A stretch of 64,000 bases of DNA from Pseudomonas fontis (GTDB lineage Bacteria > Pseudomonadota > Gammaproteobacteria > Pseudomonadales > Pseudomonadaceae), in contig NZ_JAMDGY010000011.1 in the NCBI RefSeq assembly GCF_028656955.1, forward strand, positions 124,001 through 188,000. The letters run 5' to 3'. The position numbers and the translations under genes were made by a program. Below, in pieces: positions 9,358 to 20,823 of the stretch (its first letter is position 1; each line of letters begins with the position of its first letter). The notes beneath the pieces are model-generated. The model did not search any database. It saw only the letters and a list, made by a program, of their open reading frames with translations, and had not been told where the DNA came from.

Positions 9358-9844
9358 ACTTGACCTGCAACGGGCCACGGATGCTGCTGCCCCGGACGAT
9401 GCCCTGTTCCGCCGCTGGTGCGAGCTGGCCCTGCGCCAGCGCAGTGCCGACTCGGAGATGACCATCCGCCTGGTGGATGAAGCCGAAGGCCGTGAGCTCA
9501 ATCACACCTACCGGCACAAGGATTACGCCACCAACGTGCTGTCCTTCCCCGCCGACGTCCCCGACGACCTGCTGGATATCCCGCTGCTGGGCGATCTGGT
9601 GATCTGCGTCGCGGTGGTCGAGCGCGAGGCTGCCGAACAGGGCAAGGCCCTGGAGGCGCATTGGGCGCACCTGGTCATCCACGGCTGCCTGCACCTGCTC
9701 GGCTACGACCACATCGACGATGAGGAAGCCGAGGAAATGGAAGCATTGGAACGCGAGTTGCTTGCCGAACTGGGTCATCCGGACCCGTACGCCGACGACG
9801 AAGACGATTCACCCCACACTGATATCTGCAAGGATCACGAGTAA
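9350..9844 (+). CDS. ybeY: Endoribonuclease YbeY (rRNA maturation factor)
   Basis: The 164-residue protein holds the zinc site [11 protein letters not shown] (three His) that defines the YbeY/UPF0054 metalloprotein family, after [10 protein letters not shown] and LGDLVIC. YbeY cleaves single-stranded RNA and takes part in 16S rRNA 3'-end maturation and ribosome quality control. The ATG at 9350 lies inside the end of ybeZ (8-base overlap), which points to translational coupling. corC follows after 5 bp. Confidence 0.96.
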   Translation: MLELDLQRATDAAAPDDALFRRWCELALRQRSADSEMTIRLVDEAEGRELNHTYRHKDYATNVLSFPADVPDDLLDIPLLGDLVICVAVVEREAAEQGKALEAHWAHLVIHGCLHLLGYDHIDDEEAEEMEALERELLAELGHPDPYADDEDDSPHTDICKDHE

Positions 9845-9849
9845 CCGCC

Positions 9850-10689
9850 ATGAGCGAAGATCGATCGAGCACCGGGCAAAAGTCCTGGCTGGGTAAACTG
9901 ACCCAGGCTTTTGCCCATGAGCCGAAAAACCGCCAGGAGCTTCTTGAGCTGCTGCGCGAAGCCCACCAGAACAAGCTGCTCGACAGCGAAGCGCTGACCA
10001 TTGTCGAAGGTGCCATCCAGGTCGCTGACCTGCAGGTGCGCGACATCATGGTGCCGCGCTCGCAAATGATGAGCATCAAGGCCTCGCAATCGCCACGGGA
10101 GTTCCTCCCGGCGGTGATCGACGCCGCGCACTCGCGCTATCCGGTGGTTGGCGAAAGCCACGATGATGTCCTCGGCGTGTTGCTGGCCAAGGACCTGTTG
10201 CCGCTCATCCTCAAGGAGAACGGCGACAGCTTCAACATCAAGGACCTGCTGCGCCCGGCCACCTTCGTGCCCGAGTCCAAGCGCCTGAACGTGTTGCTGC
10301 GCGAGTTTCGCGCGAACCACAACCACATGGCCATCGTCATTGACGAATACGGCGGCGTGGCAGGCCTGGTGACCATCGAAGACGTGCTGGAGCAGATCGT
10401 CGGCGACATCGAGGACGAGCATGACGTCGAGGAAGACAGCTACATCAAGCCGCTGCCCAGCGGCGACTTCCTGATCAAGGCGCTGACCCCGATCGAGAAC
10501 TTCAACGAGTTCTTCGACAGCAACTTCTCCGATGACGAGTTCGATACTGTTGGCGGTTTGGTCATGAGTGCCTTCGGCCACCTGCCCAAGCGCAACGAAA
10601 CCACTGAAATCGGGCCATACCGCTTCCGTATCCTCAACGCCGACAGCCGCCGGATACACCTGCTGCGCTTGACCCCCATCACCCGTTAA
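9850..10689 (+). CDS. corC: CorC/YbeX CBS-domain transporter-associated protein
   Basis: The 279-residue protein contains two CBS domains (about 65-125 and 130-195; VRDIMVPRSQM, VIDEYGGVAGLVTIEDVLEQIVGDIEDE) and a C-terminal CorC_HlyC domain (DSNFSDDEFDTVGGLVMSAFGHLPKRNE). It is linked to Mg/Co efflux in enterobacteria and to ribosome metabolism through its fixed position with ybeZ-ybeY. It has no membrane segments. It is 5 bp after ybeY and 8 bp before lnt. Confidence 0.94.
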   Translation: MSEDRSSTGQKSWLGKLTQAFAHEPKNRQELLELLREAHQNKLLDSEALTIVEGAIQVADLQVRDIMVPRSQMMSIKASQSPREFLPAVIDAAHSRYPVVGESHDDVLGVLLAKDLLPLILKENGDSFNIKDLLRPATFVPESKRLNVLLREFRANHNHMAIVIDEYGGVAGLVTIEDVLEQIVGDIEDEHDVEEDSYIKPLPSGDFLIKALTPIENFNEFFDSNFSDDEFDTVGGLVMSAFGHLPKRNETTEIGPYRFRILNADSRRIHLLRLTPITR

Positions 10690-10697
10690 GGACAACC

Positions 10698-12215
10698 ATG
10701 CGCTGGATCACCCGCCCCGGCTGGCCCGGTAACCTGCTGGCCATGGCGGCCGGCGCACTGACCACCCCGGCACTCGCACCATTCGACCTGTGGCCCCTGG
10801 CGCTGGTCGCACTGGGCCTGTTCTACCTCGGCCTGCGCGAGCTCAGCCCGCGCCAGGCGCTGTGGCGCGGCTGGTGCTACGGCTTCGGCCTGTTCGCCGC
10901 CGGCACCTGGTGGATCTACGTCAGTATCCATACCTACGGCGGCGCCTCAGCGTTGCTTGCCGGCGGGCTGATGCTGCTGTTCTTCGCCGCCATAGCCTGG
11001 TTCTTCGCCTTGCCGGCCTGGGCCTGGGCGCGCTGGCTGCGCCGCAGCGAAGCGCCGTTGGCCGACGCCCTGGGCTTTGCCGCCCTGTGGCTGGCGCAGG
11101 AGGCGTTCCGTGGCTGGTTCCTCACCGGTTTCCCCTGGCTCTACTCCGGTTACAGCCAACTGGACGGCCCGCTGGCCGGGCTTGCCCCGCTGGGCGGCAT
11201 GTGGCTGATCTCCTTCAGCCTGGCCCTGACCGCTGCGCTGCTGTGCAACCTGTACCGTCTGCGCGAGCGCAAATCCTTCCTGGCCATCGGCGTGGTGCTG
11301 CTCCTGGCGCCGTGGGTGATCGGGTTGGCACTCAAAGGCCACGCCTGGACCCAGCCGTCCGGCGCCCCACTGAAAATCGCCGCCATTCAGGGCAACGTCG
11401 AACAAAGCCTGAAATGGGACCCGGCCCAGCTCAATGCCCAGCTGGCGCTGTACCGCGACATGACGTTCAGCAGCAAACAGGTGGACGTGATCGTCTGGCC
11501 GGAAACTGCCGTGCCTGTGCTCAAGGAGTCCGCCCAGGGCTACCTGGACATGATGAGCAGCTTTGCCTCAGACCGTCATTCGGCGCTGATCACCGGCGTA
11601 CCGGTGCGCGAAGTGGTGCACCAGCAACGGCGCTACTTCAATGGCATCACCGTGGTCGGTGAAGGCGATGGCACCTACTTCAAGCAAAAGCTGGTGCCGT
11701 TTGGCGAGTACGTGCCGCTGCAAGACATGCTGCGCGGGGTGATCGAGTTCTTTGACCTGCCGATGTCCGACTTCGCCCGCGGCCCGGAAGACCAGCCACT
11801 GCTCCAGGCCAAGGGCTATCAGTTTGCCCCGTTGATCTGCTACGAAGTGGTCTACCCGGAACTCTCCGCCAGCCTTGCGGCGAAAAGCGACGCGCTCCTG
11901 ACCATCAGCAACGACACCTGGTTCGGCCGCTCCATCGGCCCGCTGCAACACCTGCAGATGGCGCAGATGCGCGCGCTGGAAGCCGGGCGCTGGATGATCC
12001 GCTCGACCAACAATGGCGTCACCGCGCTGATCGACCCATTTGGCCAGATCACCACGCAGATCCCGCAGTTCGAGCGCGGCATTCTCTATGGTGAAGTGGT
12101 GCCAATGCAGCAGCTCACGCCCTACCTGCAATGGCGTTCGTGGCCACTGGTGATCCTCTGCACCCTGCTGCTCGGCTGGGCCCTGCTGGCCAGCCGGATT
12201 GCCCGGACCGTCTAG
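10698..12215 (+). CDS. lnt: Apolipoprotein N-acyltransferase
   Basis: Lnt adds the third acyl chain to the N-terminal cysteine of lipoproteins in the inner membrane. The 505-residue protein has about six N-terminal membrane helices (to about 210), a nitrilase-like periplasmic domain and a last C-terminal helix. The catalytic triad is visible: Glu269 in WPETAVP, Lys331 in FKQKLVPFGE and Cys381 in PLICYE. The gene ends the ybeZ-ybeY-corC-lnt operon. Its TAG overlaps the TAG of the convergent YdcF-like gene in the palindrome CTAG. Confidence 0.97.
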   Translation: MRWITRPGWPGNLLAMAAGALTTPALAPFDLWPLALVALGLFYLGLRELSPRQALWRGWCYGFGLFAAGTWWIYVSIHTYGGASALLAGGLMLLFFAAIAWFFALPAWAWARWLRRSEAPLADALGFAALWLAQEAFRGWFLTGFPWLYSGYSQLDGPLAGLAPLGGMWLISFSLALTAALLCNLYRLRERKSFLAIGVVLLLAPWVIGLALKGHAWTQPSGAPLKIAAIQGNVEQSLKWDPAQLNAQLALYRDMTFSSKQVDVIVWPETAVPVLKESAQGYLDMMSSFASDRHSALITGVPVREVVHQQRRYFNGITVVGEGDGTYFKQKLVPFGEYVPLQDMLRGVIEFFDLPMSDFARGPEDQPLLQAKGYQFAPLICYEVVYPELSASLAAKSDALLTISNDTWFGRSIGPLQHLQMAQMRALEAGRWMIRSTNNGVTALIDPFGQITTQIPQFERGILYGEVVPMQQLTPYLQWRSWPLVILCTLLLGWALLASRIARTV

Positions 12216-12973
12216 TAGAAAAGCCGGTACCCGACCAGGCCAGTGATCTCGTTGAGCAACTGGCCGCTCTGCCACAGCGCCTTGTTCTCTGGCATCCAGC
12301 CACCGAACGGGCGCCCGTGGTCCTTGCCCAGAAAGCCTACCGGCGCAGGCACCACGCTGAAGCCGGCCTGCTCGAAGCTCCAGACCGAACGTGGCATGTG
12401 CCAGGCCTGGGTGACCACCACCACGCGCTTTTTACCTTCGGGCAAGAGCATCGCCGCGCTGAAGGTGGCGTTTTCCCAGGTGGTATGGCTCTGCTCTTCC
12501 AGCCAGCGCACTTCGACCCCGAAGTCCCGACGCAGTGAATCGGCCATCAACCGAGCCTCGCTCGGCGGTGAGCCGTAGTGCAGCCCGCCACTGGTCAGCA
12601 ACGGCAACCCGGACGCCTTGGCCAACTGTGCGGCGTAGCGCATGCGCTCCAGCGCAGTACCCGTCGGTTGGTCGACGGCGCCCCAGGCCGGATCACCACG
12701 CTCACGCCCGGCCCCCAGGACCACAATCGCATCAGCCTGCCCGGCCAAGGCCGCCCACTGGTCCATCTGCAACGCCGGAACGCTCTCCAGGGCACGCGCC
12801 GACTGCTCCACCACCACCGGCAGGCTCATCAGCAGCAAGCCCCCCAACCCAGTCGCGAAACACAGGCGCGCGGTCCGCGGCCAGCTGTTACGTAGCCACC
12901 AAGCAGCAAGCAGCAGCAGGAACAGGACGCCTGGCGGCATGAGCAATTGTTTGAGGAAGTAACGAAACGGCAT
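12212..12973 (-). CDS. YdcF/ElyC-like DUF218 membrane protein
   Basis: The 253-residue protein has two N-terminal hydrophobic helices (about 5-50) and a DUF218 domain with ADAIVVLGAG, TALERMRYAAQLAKASGLPLLTSGG, TTWENATFSA and VVVVTQAWHMPRSVWSFEQAG. The family includes ElyC and SanA, linked to envelope maintenance and peptidoglycan precursor metabolism; the exact role here is not known. I chose ATG 12973 (MPFRYFLKQ) after a GGAGAGA box; an in-frame ATG 15 codons upstream is less likely. It converges on lnt with a 4-base overlap. Confidence 0.85.
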   Translation of the reverse strand: MPFRYFLKQLLMPPGVLFLLLLAAWWLRNSWPRTARLCFATGLGGLLLMSLPVVVEQSARALESVPALQMDQWAALAGQADAIVVLGAGRERGDPAWGAVDQPTGTALERMRYAAQLAKASGLPLLTSGGLHYGSPPSEARLMADSLRRDFGVEVRWLEEQSHTTWENATFSAAMLLPEGKKRVVVVTQAWHMPRSVWSFEQAGFSVVPAPVGFLGKDHGRPFGGWMPENKALWQSGQLLNEITGLVGYRLFY

Positions 12974-13099
12974 CGGGCATCTCTCCATGAGGTGCGCGCA
13001 GCCTAAGAGGATTGGCACCGGGCAACAATAGCCCGGTGCCGATCAGATCCGAATCCTGCATGCGGCGCACTCCCGCCTGCGCCCTGGCATCCCGAACGG

Positions 13100-13417
13100 C
13101 TATTTGACCTGCTGCGTGCGGGACGGTGTCGAGTTAGTGGAGCGTTTCTTGTCCTTGAGCCAGACTATATTGGCCGAAGGCACTGGCTCCGGTTGCTGCT
13201 GTGTGCCGGCGCATCCATGCCCGCCTCCCGGCATTGAGGCCAGGTAAGCTTTAATCACTTCGAATTCTGCGTGGCTCAAACCGCGCAACTCCAGTTCAGC
13301 TGGCATTTCATCGCGTAATCGAACGGCAGTCCTGGCAACGTCCAGGGCTAAACCAAGGCGATCGATCAACCGCTCGTACAGCTCCGGTTTCAGTGCTTGT
13401 AGCTGCGACTCTCCCAT
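13100..13417 (-). CDS. Conserved hypothetical protein (Pseudomonas)
   Basis: This 105-residue protein has an alpha-helical N-terminal half (LKPELYERLIDRLGLALDVARTAVRLRDEMP) and a stretch ELRGLSHAEFEVIKAYLASM. The C-terminus is polar and low in complexity, with many Gln, Pro, Ser and Lys. I recognise no domain and see no signal peptide or membrane segment. It is alone between the YdcF-like gene and leuS. Function unknown. Confidence 0.6.
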   Translation of the reverse strand: MGESQLQALKPELYERLIDRLGLALDVARTAVRLRDEMPAELELRGLSHAEFEVIKAYLASMPGGGHGCAGTQQQPEPVPSANIVWLKDKKRSTNSTPSRTQQVK

Positions 13418-13583
13418 CCGTTCACCTCATTGAAGATATAATTTATCTCCCCCACACATGAGCTTAGCGTTACTCGAAAAAGCGGCTGGACGCCGCGACC
13501 AACGGCCCGCGCCAGTCACCCCACTGCAATCAGGGTTTCCCACGACGCGCGGGGGTCATGTATGCTACGGCGTTCACTCTTGA

Positions 13584-16262
<2,679 letters not shown>

Positions 16263-16270
16263 CAGGAACA

Positions 16271-16295
16271 GGCGCCCCGGCTCAGCCGGGGCGCC
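16271..16295. other. GC-rich hairpin between leuS and lptE
   Basis: An 11-bp perfect stem (GGCGCCCCGGC / GCCGGGGCGCC) with a TCA loop lies 8 bp after the leuS stop. There is no T run, so it is more likely an mRNA-stabilising or attenuating hairpin than a full intrinsic terminator. Confidence 0.7.
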
Positions 16296-16336
16296 GGTAT
16301 AGACTCGTGCCCACAAGGGTTCAAGGGAGCAACAAG

Positions 16337-16942
16337 ATGATCAAACGCAATCTGCTGGTAATGGGCCTGGCTGTCCTGCTCAGCGCCTGTGGCTTCCAGC
16401 TGCGCGGTACCGATACCAATGCCCTGACCATCAAGGAAATGGACCTTAGCGCACGCAATGCCTACGGCCCGACCGTGATTCAACTGCGCCAGGTTCTGCA
16501 AGGTAGCGGCGTGAAGGTCCATGCAGGCGCGCCTTACACCCTGGTCCTGACCAACGAGACCGAAACCCAGCGCGCGGCTAGCTATGCCGGTGCCGGTCGC
16601 TCGGTGGACTATGAGCTGAACACTGTTCTGAACTACACCATCCAGGGTCACGACAACACCGAGTTGCTGTCCGACAAACTGGAAGTGCAGAAGGTCTACA
16701 ACTACGACGGCAACAACATTACCGGCTCTAACCAAGAGTCCAACCAGGTTCGTGAAGAAATGCGCCGCGAGCTGGTACAGAAGATGATGTTGCGCCTGCA
16801 ACTGCTGAACCCGGTTCAGTTGGAAGAGCTGCAAGCCAAGGCCGACGAGCGTGCTCGTGCCGAAGCCGAAGCCGTGGAAGCGGCCCGCCGCGCCCAAGCA
16901 GAAACCCCCCAGCAATCCCCGCTGGAATTCCCGGTCAAGTGA
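16337..16942 (+). CDS. lptE: LPS-assembly lipoprotein LptE
   Basis: LptE is the outer-membrane lipoprotein that plugs the LptD barrel and helps insert lipopolysaccharide into the outer leaflet. The 201-residue protein has a lipoprotein signal peptide with lipobox LSAC (Cys about 18), then CGFQLRGTD, typical for LptE/RlpB. The C-terminus after about residue 160 is a charged Ala/Glu/Arg-rich helix, longer than in E. coli. ATG 16337 follows AAGGGAG. It lies between leuS and holA, its usual place. Confidence 0.95.
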   Translation: MIKRNLLVMGLAVLLSACGFQLRGTDTNALTIKEMDLSARNAYGPTVIQLRQVLQGSGVKVHAGAPYTLVLTNETETQRAASYAGAGRSVDYELNTVLNYTIQGHDNTELLSDKLEVQKVYNYDGNNITGSNQESNQVREEMRRELVQKMMLRLQLLNPVQLEELQAKADERARAEAEAVEAARRAQAETPQQSPLEFPVK

Positions 16943-16949
16943 GCCTGAA

Positions 16950-16969
16950 CGGGGTGCTCACGCACCCCG
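16950..16969. other. Small hairpin between lptE and holA
   Basis: GGGGTGC and GCACCCC form a 7-bp stem around TCAC in the 36-bp gap. It has no T run. It may tune expression of holA relative to lptE. Confidence 0.5.
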
Positions 16970-16978
16970 CCCTCCCCC

Positions 16979-18016
16979 ATGAAACTCGCCCCCGCCCAGC
17001 TCAACAAGCACCTGCAAGGTAACCTCGCTCCGGTCTACGTGATCAGTGGCGACGACCCGCTGTTGTGCCAGGAAGCCGCCGACTCGATTCGCCAGGCCGC
17101 ACGCCAACAAGGGTTTGACGAACGCCAGGTGTTCAGCGCCGACGCCAACTTCGACTGGGGCACCTTGCTCCAGGCCGGGGCCAGCCTCTCGCTGTTCGCC
17201 CAGCGTCGCCTGCTCGAGTTGCGCCTGCCGTCCGGCAAACCGGGCGACAAGGGCGCTGCTGCGCTGATCGAATACTGCTCACGGCCTGCTGAAGACACCT
17301 TGCTGTTGATCAGCCTGCCGAAGCTCGATGGCAGCGCGCAAAAGACCAAATGGGGCAAGGCGCTGATTGAAGGCGCCCAGGTGCAGTTCGTGCAGATCTG
17401 GCCGGTGGACACCAGCCAGTTGCCGCAATGGATCAACCAGCGCCTGGTCCAGGCGGGGCTTTCAGCCCAGCGTGATGCGGTCGAACTGATCGCGGCACGG
17501 GTCGAAGGCAACCTGCTGGCGGCCGCCCAGGAAATCGAAAAGCTCAAGCTGCTTGCCGATGGCCAGCAGATCACTGTCGAAACCGTGCAGGCGGCGGTCG
17601 CCGACAGTGCGCGGTTTGACGTGTTCGGCCTGGTCGATGCGATTCTCAATGGCGAAGCCGCACATGCCTTGCGCATGCTCGAGGGCTTGCGCGGGGAAGG
17701 CGTTGAGCCACCGGTGATTCTCTGGGCACTGGCACGTGAGCTGCGGGTACTGGCCGGTCTTGCCCAGCAGTTCAGCCAGGGCGTGCCGCTGGACAAGGCC
17801 TTCAGCCAAGCCCGGCCACCGATCTGGGACAAGCGTAAACCATTGATGAGCAAAGCCCTGCAACGGCACACGGCGCAACGCTGGGGGCAATTGCTGCAGG
17901 ATGCCCAGCGCATCGATGCGCAGATCAAGGGGCAGGCACAGGGTTCTCCCTGGACCAGCCTGGCGCGGCTTTCACTGTTGATGGCAGGGCAACGGCTGGC
18001 ATTGCCGGCTGAATAG
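16979..18016 (+). CDS. holA: DNA polymerase III subunit delta
   Basis: The delta subunit opens the beta sliding clamp within the clamp-loader complex. The 345-residue protein starts MKLAPAQLNKHLQGNLAPVYVISGDDPLL, the family's N-terminal pattern, followed by LSLFAQRRLLELRLPSGKPGDKG, the AAA-like domains with ARVEGNLLAAAQEIEKLKLLADG, and a C-terminal collar domain. It is the third gene of the leuS-lptE-holA set and is followed by a REP pair. Confidence 0.96.
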   Translation: MKLAPAQLNKHLQGNLAPVYVISGDDPLLCQEAADSIRQAARQQGFDERQVFSADANFDWGTLLQAGASLSLFAQRRLLELRLPSGKPGDKGAAALIEYCSRPAEDTLLLISLPKLDGSAQKTKWGKALIEGAQVQFVQIWPVDTSQLPQWINQRLVQAGLSAQRDAVELIAARVEGNLLAAAQEIEKLKLLADGQQITVETVQAAVADSARFDVFGLVDAILNGEAAHALRMLEGLRGEGVEPPVILWALARELRVLAGLAQQFSQGVPLDKAFSQARPPIWDKRKPLMSKALQRHTAQRWGQLLQDAQRIDAQIKGQAQGSPWTSLARLSLLMAGQRLALPAE

Positions 18017-18036
18017 ACGCCGGGGCTGCCTTGCAG

Positions 18037-18107
18037 CCATCGCCGGCAAAGCCGGCTCCCACAGTAATATCAGACGACCCCTGTGGGAGCTGGCCTTGCC
18101 AGCGATG
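18037..18107. repeat. REP pair (inverted)
   Basis: Head-to-head copies CATCGCCGGCAAAGCCGG and its near reverse complement after GTGGGAGCT, about 25 bp apart, lie between holA and arfA. A few bases differ from the copy at 7048. Confidence 0.88.
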
Positions 18108-18159
18108 AACTCAGCGCCTATATTTGCGCCCGACACTTACCCCCACAGGATCCCCTGCC

Positions 18160-18324
18160 ATGAGCAAAAAGCCTGCAAAACCAGGCCCGAACAAGGCCAA
18201 GTCAATCATCGCCCAACCCCTGTTCCGCAGCCGCCAGGAACGGGCCGGCAAAGGCAAAGGCAGCTACCGCCGCGAAGCCTTCCAATCGAGAGATTGGGAG
18301 GCTTCTTACTTTTTGGCCGCATGA
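18160..18324 (+). CDS. arfA: Alternative ribosome-rescue factor A
   Basis: ArfA rescues ribosomes stalled on mRNAs without stop codon, recruiting release factor 2, and acts as back-up to tmRNA. The encoded 54-residue protein shows the family core AQPLFRSRQERAGKGKGSYRREAF...DWEAS, matching the PLFR, GKGSY and WEAS positions of the E. coli protein. ATG 18160 has an AGGA box nine bases before. The end of the reading frame lies in a strong hairpin (18274-18305) followed by a T-rich stretch, so the normal mRNA is expected to be cut or end before its stop codon. The factor would then be made mainly when tmRNA fails. Confidence 0.92.
   Translation: MSKKPAKPGPNKAKSIIAQPLFRSRQERAGKGKGSYRREAFQSRDWEASYFLAA
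18274..18314 (+). promoter_or_regulatory. Hairpin inside arfA that yields a nonstop mRNA
   Basis: A 14-bp stem (18274-18287 with 18292-18305, one G-U pair) closed by the tetraloop GAGA is followed by TTACTTTTT. It lies before the arfA stop at 18322. In E. coli an equivalent hairpin is cut by RNase III, and in other bacteria a terminator does the same job. Here the T run right after the stem suggests termination within the gene is also possible. Confidence 0.85.
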
Positions 18325-18385
18325 AGGCACGAAAACCACAGGCATGATATGGTCGGCACCTGACTTGTAATACCTGGACCCGTGC

Positions 18386-19702
18386 ATGCCCCTCAGCCTT
18401 TCCCGTCGCTGGCAATTGCGCCAACTGACCGCTGCCTCCAGCCTCATCCTGCTTGTCGCCTGTGCGGAGCAACCGACCGTCGCAGACACTCTACCGCTGG
18501 CCCCAGCGCAGCCGACCCCGGTCGTCACCCTGCCGAGCGCCACGCCCGATACCCCTGGCGAGATCCAACCGCTGCAAACCTTTGCCCAATGGCAAGCCGG
18601 TTTCCGTCAGCAGGCCCTGCAAGCCGGTATCAACCCGAGCACCTTTGACCGCGCCTTCCTCGGTGTCACGCCCGACCTGGACGTGATCAAGGCCGACCGC
18701 AGCCAACCCGAATTCAGCCGCCCTGTCTGGGAATACCTTGATGGTGCGCTTTCGCCCCTGCGCGTACGCAATGGCAAGGCCCTGCTGGAGAAGAACGGCG
18801 AGTTGCTGACACGCCTTGAGCAACGCTATGGCGTTGACCGCAACGTGCTGGTGTCCGTGTGGGGCATGGAAAGCAATTTCGGCCAGTTCCAGGGCAATAA
18901 ATCGGTTATTCGTTCGCTGGCGACCCTGGCCTACGAAGGCCGTCGCCCGGCATTTGCCCAGGCGCAGCTGATTGCCGCCCTGCAGATCCTGCAAAATGGC
19001 GATATCCAGCCGGATGCAATGCGCGGCTCCTGGGCCGGCGCCATGGGCCAGACCCAGTTCATCCCGACCACCTACAACACCCACGCGGTAGACTTCGACG
19101 GCGACGGGCGCCGGGATATCTGGAGCAGTTCGGCCGATGCCCTGGCATCGACGGCGCATTATCTGCAAAGCTCTGGCTGGAAACGCGGTGAATCCTGGGG
19201 CTTTGAAGTACAACTGCCTGCCAGCTTCGACTATTGGCTGGCAGATGGCAGCCAACGCAAGAGCGTTGCCGAATGGATGCAGATGGGCCTGAAACTGCCT
19301 GCCGGCAATCAGGTGCCTGTGGGTAGCGAGCAACTGTCGGCCACCCTGCTGCTGCCAGCCGGTTATCGTGGCCCGGCGTTCCTGCTGCTGGACAACTTCC
19401 GCGCGATCCTCAAGTACAACAATTCCTCGTCCTATGCACTGGCGGTCAGCCTGCTGGGCGAGCGGTTCTCCAATTCCGGCTTTATCCGTGGCGATTGGCC
19501 AAAGGATGACCTGCCGTTGAGCCGCAGTGAGCGGGTCGAACTGCAAACCCTGCTCAGCGCCCGGCAGTTCGATGCCGGCAGCGCTGACGGGATCATCGGC
19601 GCCAATACCCGCAAGGCCATCCGTAGCGCGCAGCAGGCGCTGGGCTGGCCGGCAGACGGCTACCCGAACCACAAGCTGCTCGATAGCCTGCGCAACCGCT
19701 AA
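18386..19702 (+). CDS. Lytic murein transglycosylase, MltB family (SltB3-like)
   Basis: The 438-residue protein cleaves the MurNAc-GlcNAc bond of peptidoglycan to leave 1,6-anhydro ends. It has an N-terminal hydrophobic segment ending LLVAC (possible lipobox), a Pro/Thr-rich linker, and a family GH103 domain with catalytic Glu in VWGMESNFG (about 162). GSWAGAMGQTQFIPTTY and AVDFDGDGRRDIW follow. A C-terminal peptidoglycan-binding domain is present (LLSARQFDAGSADGIIGANTRKAIRSAQ, about 390-430). The domain set and its place beside the lipA/dacA cluster fit P. aeruginosa SltB3 (PA3992), from memory. A second MltB-type gene lies at 24119. Confidence 0.9.
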   Translation: MPLSLSRRWQLRQLTAASSLILLVACAEQPTVADTLPLAPAQPTPVVTLPSATPDTPGEIQPLQTFAQWQAGFRQQALQAGINPSTFDRAFLGVTPDLDVIKADRSQPEFSRPVWEYLDGALSPLRVRNGKALLEKNGELLTRLEQRYGVDRNVLVSVWGMESNFGQFQGNKSVIRSLATLAYEGRRPAFAQAQLIAALQILQNGDIQPDAMRGSWAGAMGQTQFIPTTYNTHAVDFDGDGRRDIWSSSADALASTAHYLQSSGWKRGESWGFEVQLPASFDYWLADGSQRKSVAEWMQMGLKLPAGNQVPVGSEQLSATLLLPAGYRGPAFLLLDNFRAILKYNNSSSYALAVSLLGERFSNSGFIRGDWPKDDLPLSRSERVELQTLLSARQFDAGSADGIIGANTRKAIRSAQQALGWPADGYPNHKLLDSLRNR

Positions 19703-19704
19703 AA

Positions 19705-19747
19705 GCATCGCGGGACCTGTGGGAGCGGGCTCGTCCCGCGATGAGGC
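19705..19747. repeat. REP element, second type
   Basis: A single unit with ATCGCGGGA and TCCCGCGAT flanking GTGGGAGCGGGCT. It is the other common Pseudomonas REP variant, found again at 31372. Confidence 0.75.
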
Positions 19748-19762
19748 CCGCAAGCCAGGCAC

Positions 19763-19801
19763 AAAAAAGCCCCCGCACCTTCTCAGGTGCGGGGGCTTTT
19801 T
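19763..19801. terminator. Bidirectional intrinsic terminator between sltB3-like gene and lipA
   Basis: A run of A, then GCCCCCGCACC / GGTGCGGGGGC (11-bp perfect stem, loop TTCTCA) and a run of T. It serves the convergent transglycosylase gene and lipA. Confidence 0.95.
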
Positions 19802-19816
19802 GCATTCCGGCCGCGA

Positions 19817-20821
19817 TCAGAGCTTGATCTTGGCCTCATGCGCCTGCTGGTCAGCATGGTACGAAGAACGTACCAGCGGGCCCGAGGCGACGTTCTTGAA
19901 GCCCATCTTGTAGCCTTCCTCGGCGAACCAGGCGAAGGTGTCCGGGTGCACGAAGCGCTGCACCGGCAAGTGGCTGCGCGACGGTTGCAAGTACTGGCCC
20001 AGGGTCAGCATGTCGATGTTGTGCTCGCGCATGCGGTGCATCACTTCGATCACTTCTTCGTCGGTTTCGCCCAGGCCCAGCATCAAGCCGGACTTGGTCG
20101 GTACGTGCGGCACCAGTTCCTTGAACTTCTGCAGCAGGGTCAGCGACCACTGGTAGTCCGAACCCGGACGCGCAGCCTTGTACAGGCGCGGCACGGTTTC
20201 CAGGTTGTGGTTGAACACATCTGGCGGCTCTTGCGCAGTGATGGCCAAAGCCACATCCATGCGACCACGGTAGTCCGGCACCAGGGTTTCCAGCTGCACG
20301 CCCGGCGACAGCGCACGGATTTCCCGCAGGCAGTCGGCAAAGTGCTGGGCACCGCCGTCACGCAGGTCGTCGCGGTCCACCGAGGTGATTACCACGTACT
20401 TCAGGCGCAGGTCGGCAATGGCCACGGCGAGGTTCTTCGGCTCCTCGGCATCCAGTGCCTTCGGACGACCGTGACCCACGTCGCAGAACGGGCAACGGCG
20501 GGTGCAGATGTCACCCATGATCATGAAGGTCGCGGTACCACCGGAGAAACACTCACCCAGGTTCGGGCAGGACGCCTCTTCACACACGCTGTGCAGCTTG
20601 TGTTTGCGCAGCAGTTGCTTGATACGGTCGACTTCCGGCGAAACCGGGATGCGCACGCGGATCCAGTCAGGTTTCTTCGGCAGTTCGTCGGTAGGAATGA
20701 TCTTTACCGGGATGCGCGCTACTTTGTCGGCACCACGCAGTTTTACGCCCGCCTCGACTTTCGGTCGCGGGGGGGTGACGGATTGCACGGCGATTTTCAC
20801 CGGCTCTTGCACGATAGTCAT
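19817..20821 (-). CDS. lipA: Lipoyl synthase
   Basis: LipA inserts two sulfur atoms into protein-bound octanoate. The 334-residue radical-SAM enzyme shows the auxiliary cluster motif [16 protein letters not shown] (three Cys) and the radical-SAM motif [10 protein letters not shown], then [17 protein letters not shown]. The C-terminal RSSYHADQ provides the serine ligand seen in LipA. It ends the minus-strand run and follows lipB by 2 bp, so the octanoyl transferase and the sulfur-inserting enzyme are made together. Confidence 0.98.
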   Translation of the reverse strand: MTIVQEPVKIAVQSVTPPRPKVEAGVKLRGADKVARIPVKIIPTDELPKKPDWIRVRIPVSPEVDRIKQLLRKHKLHSVCEEASCPNLGECFSGGTATFMIMGDICTRRCPFCDVGHGRPKALDAEEPKNLAVAIADLRLKYVVITSVDRDDLRDGGAQHFADCLREIRALSPGVQLETLVPDYRGRMDVALAITAQEPPDVFNHNLETVPRLYKAARPGSDYQWSLTLLQKFKELVPHVPTKSGLMLGLGETDEEVIEVMHRMREHNIDMLTLGQYLQPSRSHLPVQRFVHPDTFAWFAEEGYKMGFKNVASGPLVRSSYHADQQAHEAKIKL

Positions 20822-20823
20822 AT

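Noticed and set aside
12212..12215. Overlapping stop codons of lnt and the YdcF-like gene in CTAG as a special signal
   Set aside because: Convergent genes with a shared CTAG are a simple consequence of tight packing; nothing more is indicated.
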